A stretch of DNA of 64,000 nucleotides from positions 1-64,000 of the forward strand of contig JAEURJ010000005.1 of assembly GCA_016789305.1 (NCBI GenBank), written 5' to 3'. The position numbers were made by a program, and so were the translations under genes. Under the pieces are notes generated by a model that made no database searches, was not told the origin of the DNA, and saw nothing but the letters and a program-made list of their open reading frames with translations. Source of the DNA: Anaerolineales bacterium (lineage in GTDB: Bacteria > Chloroflexota > Anaerolineae > Anaerolineales > Villigracilaceae). This document shows, piece after piece, positions 26,219 to 33,880 of the stretch; the first letter of the stretch is position 1, and every line of letters starts with the position of its first letter.

Positions 26219-26830
26219 ATGAAAAGGCGAAAATATTTCTTTGTCATCCTGATTACAGCGCTCGTTTTGATCTCCTGCGCGAAAAATGTCGAGCCTACAT
26301 CCACCGATCTGGATGTGAATGCGATACGCACGGAGGCGGTTTCCACCTTCGCCTCTTCCTTAACCGAAACTTTGGTCGCTACTCCCACGGCAATTTTCAC
26401 ATTGACGCTCACCCCTGCCCCAATTGAAACCTCCAGCGGCGAAACATCAGCCCCGCAAAGTACTTGTTACAACCTGCTTTTCATCAAAGATGTCACCATT
26501 CCTGATGGCACTTTTTTGCAGGACAATGAAGTGTTCACCAAAACATGGCAGGTACAAAATAACGGATCCTGTGCCTGGGCGCCAGGATTTACCTTCAGCC
26601 ATGTCGGGGGTGACTCAATGCGGGGGAAAACGCTTGTGCTCAGCGACCCAATTCCCGTTGGGGCGAAGCGTGAACTTTCGGTCCAATTGGTGGCTCCGGC
26701 TGGGGCGAATGGTCTCGTGCAAAGCTCATGGCGCATGGCCGATTCCAGCGGAGCGTTCTTTGGCGATACACTGACAGTTAATATTACGATGGGCACCATC
26801 CAAACACCATCGGCAACAGCAAATCCCTAA
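26219..26830 (+). CDS. Lipoprotein with NBR1-type Ig-like domain
   Basis: A 203-residue exported lipoprotein: lipobox LISC with Cys20, a linker rich in Thr and Pro, then an Ig-like beta domain (about 85-195) of the type found next to BRCA1, with DVTIPDGTFLQDNEVFTKTW, NNGSCAWAPG and SSWRMADSSG-like features. These domains in bacteria are surface protein-interaction modules. It is a single-gene unit with its own box upstream and a strong terminator downstream. Ligand unknown. Confidence 0.85.
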   Translation: MKRRKYFFVILITALVLISCAKNVEPTSTDLDVNAIRTEAVSTFASSLTETLVATPTAIFTLTLTPAPIETSSGETSAPQSTCYNLLFIKDVTIPDGTFLQDNEVFTKTWQVQNNGSCAWAPGFTFSHVGGDSMRGKTLVLSDPIPVGAKRELSVQLVAPAGANGLVQSSWRMADSSGAFFGDTLTVNITMGTIQTPSATANP

Positions 26831-26840
26831 AACCAGGATT

Positions 26841-26882
26841 AACTAAAAAGACGAAGTGAAAATTCACTTCGTCTTTTTAGTT
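26841..26882. terminator. Bidirectional intrinsic terminator
   Basis: Perfect stem of 18 or more bp (26843-26860, 26863-26880) with an AT-rich base and a 2-nt loop between converging genes. Confidence 0.9.
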
Positions 26883-26889
26883 TTTGCAA

Positions 26890-27261
26890 TTAATTGCCTT
26901 TTGAAAATGATCGTCCGAGGTAATGCCCAACAAGGGTTGCAAAAATACCGGGGGAGATGCCAAGGAAAATGGAACCAAGCGGCCCGATCAAACCTCCCAG
27001 CATCATGCCGAGCAGGGAAAACGGGAGGCCAATCGCAAAGCCTATAATGGTCGCACGATATGCGCCTTTTGTCTCTGCACGGCGAAGGAAATATATCAGT
27101 GCCAGGCCGATCAACAGACCGCCTGCAAAAAAGGCCACATAATCCATTGGTGACGAATCGGAATTAATGCTGTTAAATCGCAGAGCAAAAAGCAGCAACT
27201 GTAAAACAGGCATAACTGCCCCGATGACCAGCGCCCACAAGAAAGAAGGTTTTTTATCCAT
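26890..27261 (-). CDS. Hypothetical membrane protein
   Basis: A 123-residue protein with four predicted membrane segments; Gly-rich helix pairs such as GGLIGPLGSIFLGISPG suggest tight packing. The ATG at 27261 is preferred over GTG at 27264 because GGGAG is 8 nt upstream of it. Function unknown; it stands alone between a terminator and a 90-nt gap. Confidence 0.65.
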   Translation of the reverse strand: MDKKPSFLWALVIGAVMPVLQLLLFALRFNSINSDSSPMDYVAFFAGGLLIGLALIYFLRRAETKGAYRATIIGFAIGLPFSLLGMMLGGLIGPLGSIFLGISPGIFATLVGHYLGRSFSKGN

Positions 27262-27350
27262 CACACCACTCCCATGAAAGAATTAGGTTAATTATACCCA
27301 CGCATCCACAAAAATAAAGAACACAAAAAACGCCCGCTATTTTATCAAGG

Positions 27351-27605
27351 TCAAATCCCGGCATTGCTCAAAATATTGGATATTTCCGAAAGCATGGAAG
27401 TAAGCCTCGGGTAAGAGACTTCAAACTGTTTAATGGCATCACGCAAACGTTCCACGATCGAGCTTGTGTCGGAACGATCTAGCAACTCGTCGATATCTTT
27501 TTCCAGATCACGCAGCAATTTCAAATTTTCTTCATCCACACTATCAATACTATCCACCTCGGCGTGGAGTTTTTTAAGCAGCTCTTCGAGTTCCTGATGT
27601 TTCAT
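27351..27605 (-). CDS. DUF4404-like small coiled-coil protein
   Basis: An 84-residue acidic helical protein. It starts with KHQELEELLKKLHAEVDS, as DUF4404 proteins do, then a heptad-like Leu pattern and RLRDAIKQFEVSYPRLTSML. It is likely a homo-oligomeric coiled coil; no function is established for the family. GAGAGGTG precedes the ATG. The 180-nt gap upstream holds no gene I can support. Confidence 0.7.
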   Translation of the reverse strand: MKHQELEELLKKLHAEVDSIDSVDEENLKLLRDLEKDIDELLDRSDTSSIVERLRDAIKQFEVSYPRLTSMLSEISNILSNAGI

Positions 27606-27788
27606 GAAAGCACCTCTCTTGAAAATATGATTTCCGAACTCTGATCATCCTCTGCATCTATTTTACAACTTTCCCGTCTTTTTTGGCGCCTATTATTAGG
27701 AAGGTTTGAATCATGCGGACACTGTCTTTTTCAAATGTTTTCCGTTCGGTGCGGTCCACGGGCAATACCCATATGCATAAAAGGTCTT

Positions 27789-28052
27789 TTAGGACTCATA
27801 CAAAATTTTGCGCTCGGCTTCTTCCATCTCTTCATAGATCCTTTTTACATCGGCTTTCATTTCCATGGTTGCGGTGGGAGTCATTGAAATAAACTTGACC
27901 ATGTCCTTTGCCTGACGCAGCAAATCCTTTACATTTGCGATATAAGAAAAATCCTTCCTCCCCATTCCCTCCGGGACGGGAAGATCATGAGCCTGTTGAA
28001 TCAGTTTTCGGGCGCGAACGATACGTTCAGCAGCAGGGATCAATTTTGCCAT
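27789..28052 (-). CDS. Small hypothetical helical protein
   Basis: An 87-residue protein, mostly alpha-helical with many Lys, Arg and Glu. GGAG stands 6 nt before the ATG. No domain is recognised. The high density of charged residues and lack of a signal suggest a cytoplasmic protein, possibly nucleic-acid- or protein-binding. Confidence 0.55.
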   Translation of the reverse strand: MAKLIPAAERIVRARKLIQQAHDLPVPEGMGRKDFSYIANVKDLLRQAKDMVKFISMTPTATMEMKADVKRIYEEMEEAERKILYES

Positions 28053-28109
28053 GTGTTACTCCATCAAATTTTATATTCAGAAGATATCTTACTATAAAAG
28101 AATAGGTCA

Positions 28110-28160
28110 TATAATATACGGAATATTTCAAGCCATTTTAATTCAATGAATGGCCTTTTT
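28110..28160 (+). promoter_or_regulatory. Promoter and leader hairpin of the VOC-protein gene
   Basis: TATAAT at 28110-28115, then a 6-bp stem GCCATT / AATGGC (28132-28137, 28149-28154) directly followed by CTTTTT and, a few bases later, AAAGGA and the ATG at 28175. The hairpin plus T-run resembles a weak terminator, so attenuation is possible. Confidence 0.4.
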
Positions 28161-28174
28161 ACAAAGGATAAGAG

Positions 28175-28537
28175 ATGAAGATCAAGGCAGCAAATACAAT
28201 TTTATATTGCAAAAAATGGAGGGAAACCATTGACTTCTACCGTGACGGATTGAAGTTACGAGTCCTCTCTTCCACCGATTGGTTCATGGAGTTCAAACTT
28301 AACGAGTCAGCGCGGTTGAGTGTTGCGGATGAAGCTCGCACTTCTGTGAAAAGCGGAGAAGGCAAAGGAATAACCATCAGCCTGCAGGTGGAGAACGTGG
28401 AAGCATTGCATTCTGAATTACTGAACAGTGGATTTGAACCAACCGCCATCAAGGAAGTCTGGGGCTCAAAAGCCACATACCTGCACGACCCGGAGGGAAA
28501 CCGCCTGGAATTTTGGTCTGGACGCGCAAAAGCATGA
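28175..28537 (+). CDS. VOC (glyoxalase/bleomycin-resistance) family protein
   Basis: A 120-residue single-domain vicinal-oxygen-chelate protein with the fold's two beta-alpha-beta modules; YCKKWRETIDFYRDGLKLRV near the start and YLHDPEGNRLEFW at the end are typical. Metal-ligand positions are partly preserved (a Glu near the C-terminal strand). Family roles include glyoxalase activity, dioxygenation and antibiotic binding. The reaction here cannot be specified. Confidence 0.85.
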   Translation: MKIKAANTILYCKKWRETIDFYRDGLKLRVLSSTDWFMEFKLNESARLSVADEARTSVKSGEGKGITISLQVENVEALHSELLNSGFEPTAIKEVWGSKATYLHDPEGNRLEFWSGRAKA

Positions 28538-28574
28538 CCTTGGATTTCATTTCTACAAAATGTCATCAAAACCC

Positions 28575-28616
28575 TTGACAAGCAGTTTTGTGTGCTGTAA
28601 AATGCAATCGGTTGCA
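28575..28616 (+). promoter_or_regulatory. lacI-type regulator promoter with autoregulatory operator
   Basis: TTGACA (28575-28580), 17-bp spacer, TAAAAT (28598-28603), and the palindrome TGCAATCGGTTGCA at 28603-28616, which overlaps the transcription start. A matching palindrome lies at 29660-29673 after the gene. The promoter drives the LacI-family regulator at 28620, whose leader would be about 10 nt. Confidence 0.85.
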
Positions 28617-28619
28617 TAA

Positions 28620-29630
28620 ATGAACACGAAGTCTGTACGAACGATTGCCGATATTGCCAAACTGGCCGGGGTTTCCAAATCCACCGTTTCACGCGCGCTG
28701 AACAACAGTCCGCTGATCGGTGAGGAAACCAAGGAACAGATCCGTTCGATTGCCCGCCAGCACAATTTCGAGATCAACGTCTCTGCCCGTCAGTTGAGTT
28801 TGAAGCAAAGCAATATCATCGCCTATGTCACCCATGCCTATCATCAGGATTTCTCTGTGGCAGACCTGTTTGGACTGGAGATCATGGGCGGGATTTCCAG
28901 CGGACTGGCAGCCCTGGGGTACGATTTACTCGTCATTCACGTGGACCCAAATGACACAAAATGGGCCCGAAAATATCTGGATGGCGGACGTGTGGATGGC
29001 TTTATCCTGATGACCTCCACCCGCAAACAGAGTCACGTCAAAGCACTCCTTGAATTGGGTGCCCCTTTCATTACCTGGGGCATGCCTCACAGCGGACAGA
29101 AGTATTGTTCGGTATCTGGTGATAATGTCAACGGAGGAAAACTTGCCACAAAGCACTTAATTGACTCTGGAAGAAGAAAAATTGGCTTTATTGGCGGCCC
29201 AGAGGATGAAGTGGAAGTGCAACAGCGGCTCACCGGCTATAAGGCAGCCCTGCAGGAAGCAGGTATGGAAATTAATACTGATCGTATCATCTATGGCGAC
29301 TTCTCCAACACCTCGGGTGCAAAAGCCATGGCGAAGCTGATGGAGCAAGTACCAGACCTGGATGCGGTCTTTATTAACAGCGACTTGATGGCTATTGCAG
29401 CCATGGACATCATTCGCGAGCACGGAAAAGAAGTACCAAAAGAAATTGCAGTAGTTGGGTATGACGATCTTTCCGTGGCAGCCAACAGCAACCCGCCGTT
29501 AACGACGATCCGCCAGAATGTCCCTCTTGCCGGAAAGATGCTTGCACAAAACCTGATCCAGTTTTTACAGACAAAAGTCGCAACCAATGTATCGATACCT
29601 GTGGACTTGATTATCAGGAAATCAGCTTAA
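28620..29630 (+). CDS. LacI-family transcriptional regulator
   Basis: A 336-residue repressor: helix-turn-helix at the N-terminus (TIADIAKLAGVSKSTVSRALN, residues about 7-27), hinge helix near residue 50, and a periplasmic-binding-protein-like effector domain. The operators at 28603 and 29660 fit its family's pattern of palindromes with a central CG. It likely represses its own gene and the downstream gene at 29729. The sugar-like inducer is unknown because no transport or catabolic genes sit beside it. Confidence 0.93.
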   Translation: MNTKSVRTIADIAKLAGVSKSTVSRALNNSPLIGEETKEQIRSIARQHNFEINVSARQLSLKQSNIIAYVTHAYHQDFSVADLFGLEIMGGISSGLAALGYDLLVIHVDPNDTKWARKYLDGGRVDGFILMTSTRKQSHVKALLELGAPFITWGMPHSGQKYCSVSGDNVNGGKLATKHLIDSGRRKIGFIGGPEDEVEVQQRLTGYKAALQEAGMEINTDRIIYGDFSNTSGAKAMAKLMEQVPDLDAVFINSDLMAIAAMDIIREHGKEVPKEIAVVGYDDLSVAANSNPPLTTIRQNVPLAGKMLAQNLIQFLQTKVATNVSIPVDLIIRKSA

Positions 29631-29659
29631 GGTTCACCCTCTTTTTTTTTGCAAAGAAA

Positions 29660-29673
29660 TGCAACCGATTGCA
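29660..29673 (+). promoter_or_regulatory. Second LacI-type operator
   Basis: TGCAACCGATTGCA, near-identical to the element at 28603-28616 (its reverse complement, TGCAACCGATTGCA, matches exactly). It lies upstream of the ParB-like gene at 29729. Confidence 0.85.
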
Positions 29674-29728
29674 CTACAAGAGCTCGCGCCCGACCCATAG
29701 AGAATTTTATAGACAAAGGAGAAATATC

Positions 29729-30250
29729 ATGAACATGTATCCATTTACAGCTGTCACCAATATTCGGAGTCATCTGGCTTATAAATTCCATTCACTGCGG
29801 GCAAGCGCCCAACGTGAATTATTCCTTGGCAAACTCATAGGGAGAGACACCCTCCTGCAAACATTTCCCCGCGGAATGGAACGCAAAAATCCGAACAGGA
29901 AACTGCTCCCCATTCAAGACATCCCCATCGAAAAGATCGTTGGCTCTGTAAATCGGCATGACGATTTTGATTACAAGTTTCGTCCTCTCAAGGAGAATGC
30001 CCGTGACCGCTGGATCGATATTCACCTGTTTCTGGAAGAAGGCTGGCCGCCTATTTTGGTTCACAAGATCGGCAGCGAGTATTTTGTGGAGGATGGACAC
30101 CATCGACTTTCCGTGGCACAGGAACTCGGCATGCAATTCATTCTCGCCAAGGTTTGGGAATATCCGGTGGTCGAAGTGTTAAAAGTGGATCCATGCCGTA
30201 CGTCAAAATGTGCAGCAACAAATTCACCCAAGCTGTACATACCGGGTTAG
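29729..30250 (+). CDS. ParB/sulfiredoxin-like domain protein, LacI-regulated
   Basis: A 173-residue protein beginning at an ATG with AAAGGAG upstream; the frame is open earlier (to 29669), but that start lies almost on the operator. The central region carries the ParB-N/sulfiredoxin-like pattern PLKENARDRWIDIHLFLEE then ILVHKIGSEYFVEDGHHRLSVAQ, with the conserved DGHHR. In ParB proteins this region binds CTP and DNA, but here no HTH domain follows. It is regulated, by inference, by the LacI gene upstream. A terminator follows at 30288. Confidence 0.78.
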   Translation: MNMYPFTAVTNIRSHLAYKFHSLRASAQRELFLGKLIGRDTLLQTFPRGMERKNPNRKLLPIQDIPIEKIVGSVNRHDDFDYKFRPLKENARDRWIDIHLFLEEGWPPILVHKIGSEYFVEDGHHRLSVAQELGMQFILAKVWEYPVVEVLKVDPCRTSKCAATNSPKLYIPG

Positions 30251-30287
30251 TGTAGATCGAGCGAGTAAAGCGATCTCCTCATTTTAT

Positions 30288-30334
30288 GGCCCGCCTCTGG
30301 GTTTAATGCTCCCGGGAGGCGGGCCTATTATTTT
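30288..30334 (+). terminator. Intrinsic terminator after the ParB-like gene
   Basis: Stem GGCCCGCCTC / GAGGCGGGCC (30288-30297, 30316-30325) with an 18-nt loop, followed by TATTATTTT. Confidence 0.85.
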
Positions 30335-30424
30335 CAATTCAACCTGCATACTAAATTATTTGGACATTCAGCTTTTGGAATGTACATGACATACCGAAAA
30401 TGTGGTGGAAACCAGGAAAGATTT

Positions 30425-31072
30425 TTATTCCGAGGAGATGATCATCCACCAACCGGAGCCGCCGGGGTCTCCGTTATTCTTCCAGGCATTCCACACCCCT
30501 TCCCCGCCCAACCAATAACCCCACCGATTCGTACCCGTCAGTGGATCGTTAAAGAGGATCTTTGTCTTGTTGGGATTCGCATCGATTGAAATGCCGGTGA
30601 CCACCACGAAATGTGCGCCGGACGCGGGATCATCGAGGCGGGAGAGAACATCAATGATGAGTGGATCGCCGCTCGTTAATGTTTGCGTCAGGAAAGACAA
30701 TGCCTCATCTTCCTTCTTTACCGTACCTGTCAAGACAGTATCCGCGTAATGTTCGGCGATCTTCTGCATATCTTCCGGACTCGTAAACGGGGATTCTCTT
30801 TCGGTGTAATATCCCTCCCCTACAGCATATCCGATCACATCCAACTCTGCGACTTTCGCTTCAGGATAGGCATATTGATAAGCCATCGCGATCACGGCTG
30901 GTCCGCAGGACGTGTATTTCGATTGCAAGGCTGCTTTCACAGGCAGGTTCATCATGCCATACAGGCGAAGCTGACGTTCCCAATAGCTCTCGCCGGCCAT
31001 GGTGAAATTTAGCGAAAACAACGCAGTAACGATCAAAAGAATGTGGGAAGGTCGTTTTAAAAACGGAATCAT
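30425..31072 (-). CDS. C39-like (papain-fold) exported peptidase
   Basis: A 215-residue protein with a probable signal or anchor at residues 1-24 and the papain-like C39_2 fold. The catalytic Cys is in TSCGPAVIAMAY near residue 55, His in GAHFVVVTGI near 155 and Asp in NDPLTG near 176. Double-Gly cleaving C39 peptidases process bacteriocins inside ABC exporters, but this stand-alone exported type has unknown substrates. The start at ATG 31072 gives the signal peptide; a longer frame extends to 31117. Confidence 0.8.
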   Translation of the reverse strand: MIPFLKRPSHILLIVTALFSLNFTMAGESYWERQLRLYGMMNLPVKAALQSKYTSCGPAVIAMAYQYAYPEAKVAELDVIGYAVGEGYYTERESPFTSPEDMQKIAEHYADTVLTGTVKKEDEALSFLTQTLTSGDPLIIDVLSRLDDPASGAHFVVVTGISIDANPNKTKILFNDPLTGTNRWGYWLGGEGVWNAWKNNGDPGGSGWWMIISSE

Positions 31073-31168
31073 AAAGATATGATGGTCAGCAATAAAAAGA
31101 ATTTCACACGACACCAACCACAGCGGAAATACTTAAATGAGCTGAGGGTTTTGAAGGAATGAAAAATT

Positions 31169-31849
31169 CTACTCACCAAAAACATCCGAAGGCTTGTGAA
31201 CACTAAGTGCGGCCAGAAGCATAAAAACATGCCTGAGAATCCAGAAAAAATTCTGGAGGAAACCGCCGAGGATCGGGGTCGTTACATATCCGGTCAACTC
31301 AATGCTATTGGCCAGCCCATAACTTGTGACGCCGCACGCCAGAAGCAGGGCAATCTTCGCCCAGCGAGTTTCGCGCGATGCGCTGTATCGAATCCACGCG
31401 AGTGTAATCAGGCCGGCATCAAGGATCGGATAGGCCGCATAGATAATGAAGTTGAACAAACTCCCTTTATTCTGGGTGACGACATAACCAAAGTAGACGG
31501 AGACCACCACGCCCAGGGCAAGGAAGATCGCAAGCGCCACCCAAAGCCAGGTACGCCGCTCCAATGGCTTGGAGTAGTTCCATAAAGCAAATCCAATGAG
31601 GATGTAAGGGGTCACATAAAACACGTCGATCAATGAAATTCGATTCAATGCACTTTGAGTCTCGGCATAGTAAATAATCCATGCGATATTCCCGATGAGA
31701 TTCATGGTCCAGGCAACGGCAAACAACAGCCAGAAGCGGCGCAGTTCAGGCTGTTGATAGGCCCTGACGTAGTAGGTGACAAAAACGATCAGCAGCATTA
31801 CATAAGCAATGGCTTGCATGGACGGGGCAACAAGATCGATAATGGACAT
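31169..31849 (-). CDS. Polytopic membrane protein, about seven segments
   Basis: A 226-residue membrane protein with about seven hydrophobic segments spaced by short loops; its topology resembles the 7TM sensor domains found at the N-terminus of some histidine kinases, but no kinase part is attached. AAAGGAAG stands before the ATG. Likely function: sensing or transport in the membrane; none can be assigned. Confidence 0.68.
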   Translation of the reverse strand: MSIIDLVAPSMQAIAYVMLLIVFVTYYVRAYQQPELRRFWLLFAVAWTMNLIGNIAWIIYYAETQSALNRISLIDVFYVTPYILIGFALWNYSKPLERRTWLWVALAIFLALGVVVSVYFGYVVTQNKGSLFNFIIYAAYPILDAGLITLAWIRYSASRETRWAKIALLLACGVTSYGLANSIELTGYVTTPILGGFLQNFFWILRHVFMLLAALSVHKPSDVFGE

Positions 31850-31864
31850 AATGCTCTTCCTTTT

Positions 31865-32557
31865 CTATCGCTCGATAATTTCGAACAGATCGCGCAATTT
31901 TCGAATTTCATAGGTAACGGGCAGATCGTCAGGCTTCGACTCGCCACTGGGATTGAACCAGCAGGTATCGATGCCATAATCCACACCGCCTCGCATATCC
32001 GAAGTGAGGCTGTCTCCAATCATCAGTATCTCACTCTTTGACGGATTCCCTGCGCGCGCAAAGGCAACGTCAAAGAAGGCTGCATGAGGTTTCGCCGCGC
32101 CGATCTCTTCGGAAATGACGATCTCATTGATGAACTGCTTGACCGGTGAAAGCTCCAAACGGCTGCGCTGTACACCAGTCAAACCATTGGTGACGATGAA
32201 AATCCTGCTCTTGCCATGGAATGCATTCAATACTTCAAAAGCGCCATCGATCAAGTCAAAGCACAGGCCCAACTGCTTGATATATGTATCGCTGAGTTTC
32301 TCCGCGGGCCCGGTACTTCCAATGGATTCGAGGAATAATTCAAACCTTCGAACCCTCAATACTTCAGGCTTGATCTCCTGCCGCTCCAATGCCTCCCAAA
32401 GATCCTGATTGATCTTCCGGTATGCGTCCGTAGAGGTTCCATCGAAAGGCAGGCCGAACAATTGAAGGGATTTCATCAGGGCAGTGGTTTCGGCCTTGTT
32501 GTAGTCAAACAACGTGTTATCGGCATCGAACCACAGCCAGGGGTAATGTTTTTTCAT
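31865..32557 (-). CDS. yjjG: HAD-family nucleotidase (YjjG-like)
   Basis: A 230-residue haloacid dehalogenase-type phosphatase. DADNTLFDY (motif I) starts at residue 11, TNG is motif II, and K plus IGDSLTSDMRGG are motifs III and IV. YjjG hydrolyses pyrimidine nucleoside monophosphates, including damaged or non-canonical ones. Its start overlaps the stop of the MazF gene (ATGA), so the two are cotranscribed. Confidence 0.88.
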   Translation of the reverse strand: MKKHYPWLWFDADNTLFDYNKAETTALMKSLQLFGLPFDGTSTDAYRKINQDLWEALERQEIKPEVLRVRRFELFLESIGSTGPAEKLSDTYIKQLGLCFDLIDGAFEVLNAFHGKSRIFIVTNGLTGVQRSRLELSPVKQFINEIVISEEIGAAKPHAAFFDVAFARAGNPSKSEILMIGDSLTSDMRGGVDYGIDTCWFNPSGESKPDDLPVTYEIRKLRDLFEIIER

Positions 32558-32913
32558 GAGTTTCTCCGAAAGGTAGCATGTGCGCTCATTCGTTGGACAA
32601 AGTGCATCCCTGCCAGGACCTGATCCAAGCGTTCTTTGGATAGCGTTCCGATATATTCGCCCACCTGCCCCACCTCTACCGTGGACACCTGTGAAACAGC
32701 AACAATGCTTTGTTTGGGCAAATTCGCCTCGCCTTCTTCCAGTAAAACGTTCCCGGGAAGGTCGATCCGCTTCCTATTGGTGGTCAAGGCAGCGACAACC
32801 ACGGTCGCAGTACGACCGTGGTTGTCCACGTTTTCTTGAATCACCAGATGCGGATGAACAACATCCCGTCCTTCCAACTGTACCCAATAGAGATCGCCTG
32901 GATGGATCGACAT
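32554..32913 (-). CDS. MazF/PemK-like endoribonuclease toxin without antitoxin
   Basis: A 119-residue protein with the CcdB/PemK fold pattern: GDLYWVQLEGRDVVHPHLVIQ near the start, then VVVAALTTNRKRIDLPGNVLL and a C-terminal helix. MazF toxins cut mRNA at short motifs. No antitoxin gene fits: upstream there are only about 46 nt before the alpha/beta hydrolase stop, and downstream is YjjG. A TAAAAT box stands 7 nt before the ATG, so it may be leaderless. It may be a solitary toxin or use a distant antitoxin. Confidence 0.85.
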   Translation of the reverse strand: MSIHPGDLYWVQLEGRDVVHPHLVIQENVDNHGRTATVVVAALTTNRKRIDLPGNVLLEEGEANLPKQSIVAVSQVSTVEVGQVGEYIGTLSKERLDQVLAGMHFVQRMSAHATFRRNS

Positions 32914-32920
32914 ATTTCCT

Positions 32921-32926
32921 ATTTTA
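32921..32926 (-). promoter_or_regulatory. -10-like box of the MazF gene, probable leaderless start
   Basis: TAAAAT with 7 nt (AGGAAAT) to the ATG at 32913. AGGAAAT could also serve as a weak ribosome-binding site. Confidence 0.45.
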
Positions 32927-32959
32927 CTCTGCCTAACCGTGCCTTCTCATACGGCTTAA

Positions 32960-33880
32960 TTATTCCTGCAAAAAGCTCTGCATTTCAGTAAAGACCAGTT
33001 CCTCCTGGGCGATGAAGCAGTAATGATGTCCGTCAGGGATGACCACTGTTTTCGCATGGGGAAATCTGTTTTGAAATTCGGAAATGATGGACCAGAAAAA
33101 GGGGTCTTTTACGTCGCGGCAGAACTGATCATAGGAGGCTTTTTGTTCCTCCGTATAGTCGTTCGTCAGTGCACGTCTTCTCAACCCATAAAAACTCAGA
33201 GTTGGTATTTGGGCCTTGACCTTTTTGGGAGCATAATCTTTGACCAGATTCTCAACGAGCATCTTTTCAATGGAAGCGGACATTTTATCGACCACGATAC
33301 CTTCTTCGTTCACGGTCACGCCATGGGATACCTCCTCATCCCATAGCTCACTCCAGATTTTCGCAAACTCGGGGACATCCCTTTTCACAATGGCAATATA
33401 TTCCTCGAGTGTGCGTGGCGGGGCATGTTCCTCTCTTCTTATTTCCACCTTCCCGATCGGGTCCTGCTTCATGATGTCCGGCTCCCCTCTTCGATCATCC
33501 AGCGCTTCCAAATATATCAACTTTTCCACACGCGTTGGGTGTGTCGCGGCAAAGTGCGTCAGTTCCACCCCGGCAAGCGAGTGACCGACAAAAATAGCTT
33601 TTTGGATATGCAATGCATCCATGAATTGACGGATATCTTCCACCAGCGTATCTGCGTCATATCCAGTTTCAGGATAGTCCGATTCGCCATGTCCGCGGCG
33701 AGTGAAACCGAGGACATGGAATTTATGGGTAAAGCGCGGGGCAAATTTATTATAGATGTAGGCAGAGCACCCCATCCCAGCGAGGAAAATCAAGGTCGGG
33801 CCGTGTCCGCCCCAATCAAGGTAGTGGAAGCGGATCCCATTTGCGTGCACAAAGTCACTTTTCGGATTCGACACATTCAT
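32960..33880 (-). CDS. Alpha/beta hydrolase
   Basis: A 306-residue hydrolase: oxyanion-hole HGxx-like DWGGHGPTLIFLAG, nucleophile elbow GHSLAG near residue 105, and a C-terminal His in DGHHYCF. Epoxide hydrolase, esterase or lipase activities are possible. It is coupled to the Xaa-Pro peptidase gene (ATGA overlap), so the two may process related products. Confidence 0.87.
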   Translation of the reverse strand: MNVSNPKSDFVHANGIRFHYLDWGGHGPTLIFLAGMGCSAYIYNKFAPRFTHKFHVLGFTRRGHGESDYPETGYDADTLVEDIRQFMDALHIQKAIFVGHSLAGVELTHFAATHPTRVEKLIYLEALDDRRGEPDIMKQDPIGKVEIRREEHAPPRTLEEYIAIVKRDVPEFAKIWSELWDEEVSHGVTVNEEGIVVDKMSASIEKMLVENLVKDYAPKKVKAQIPTLSFYGLRRRALTNDYTEEQKASYDQFCRDVKDPFFWSIISEFQNRFPHAKTVVIPDGHHYCFIAQEELVFTEMQSFLQE

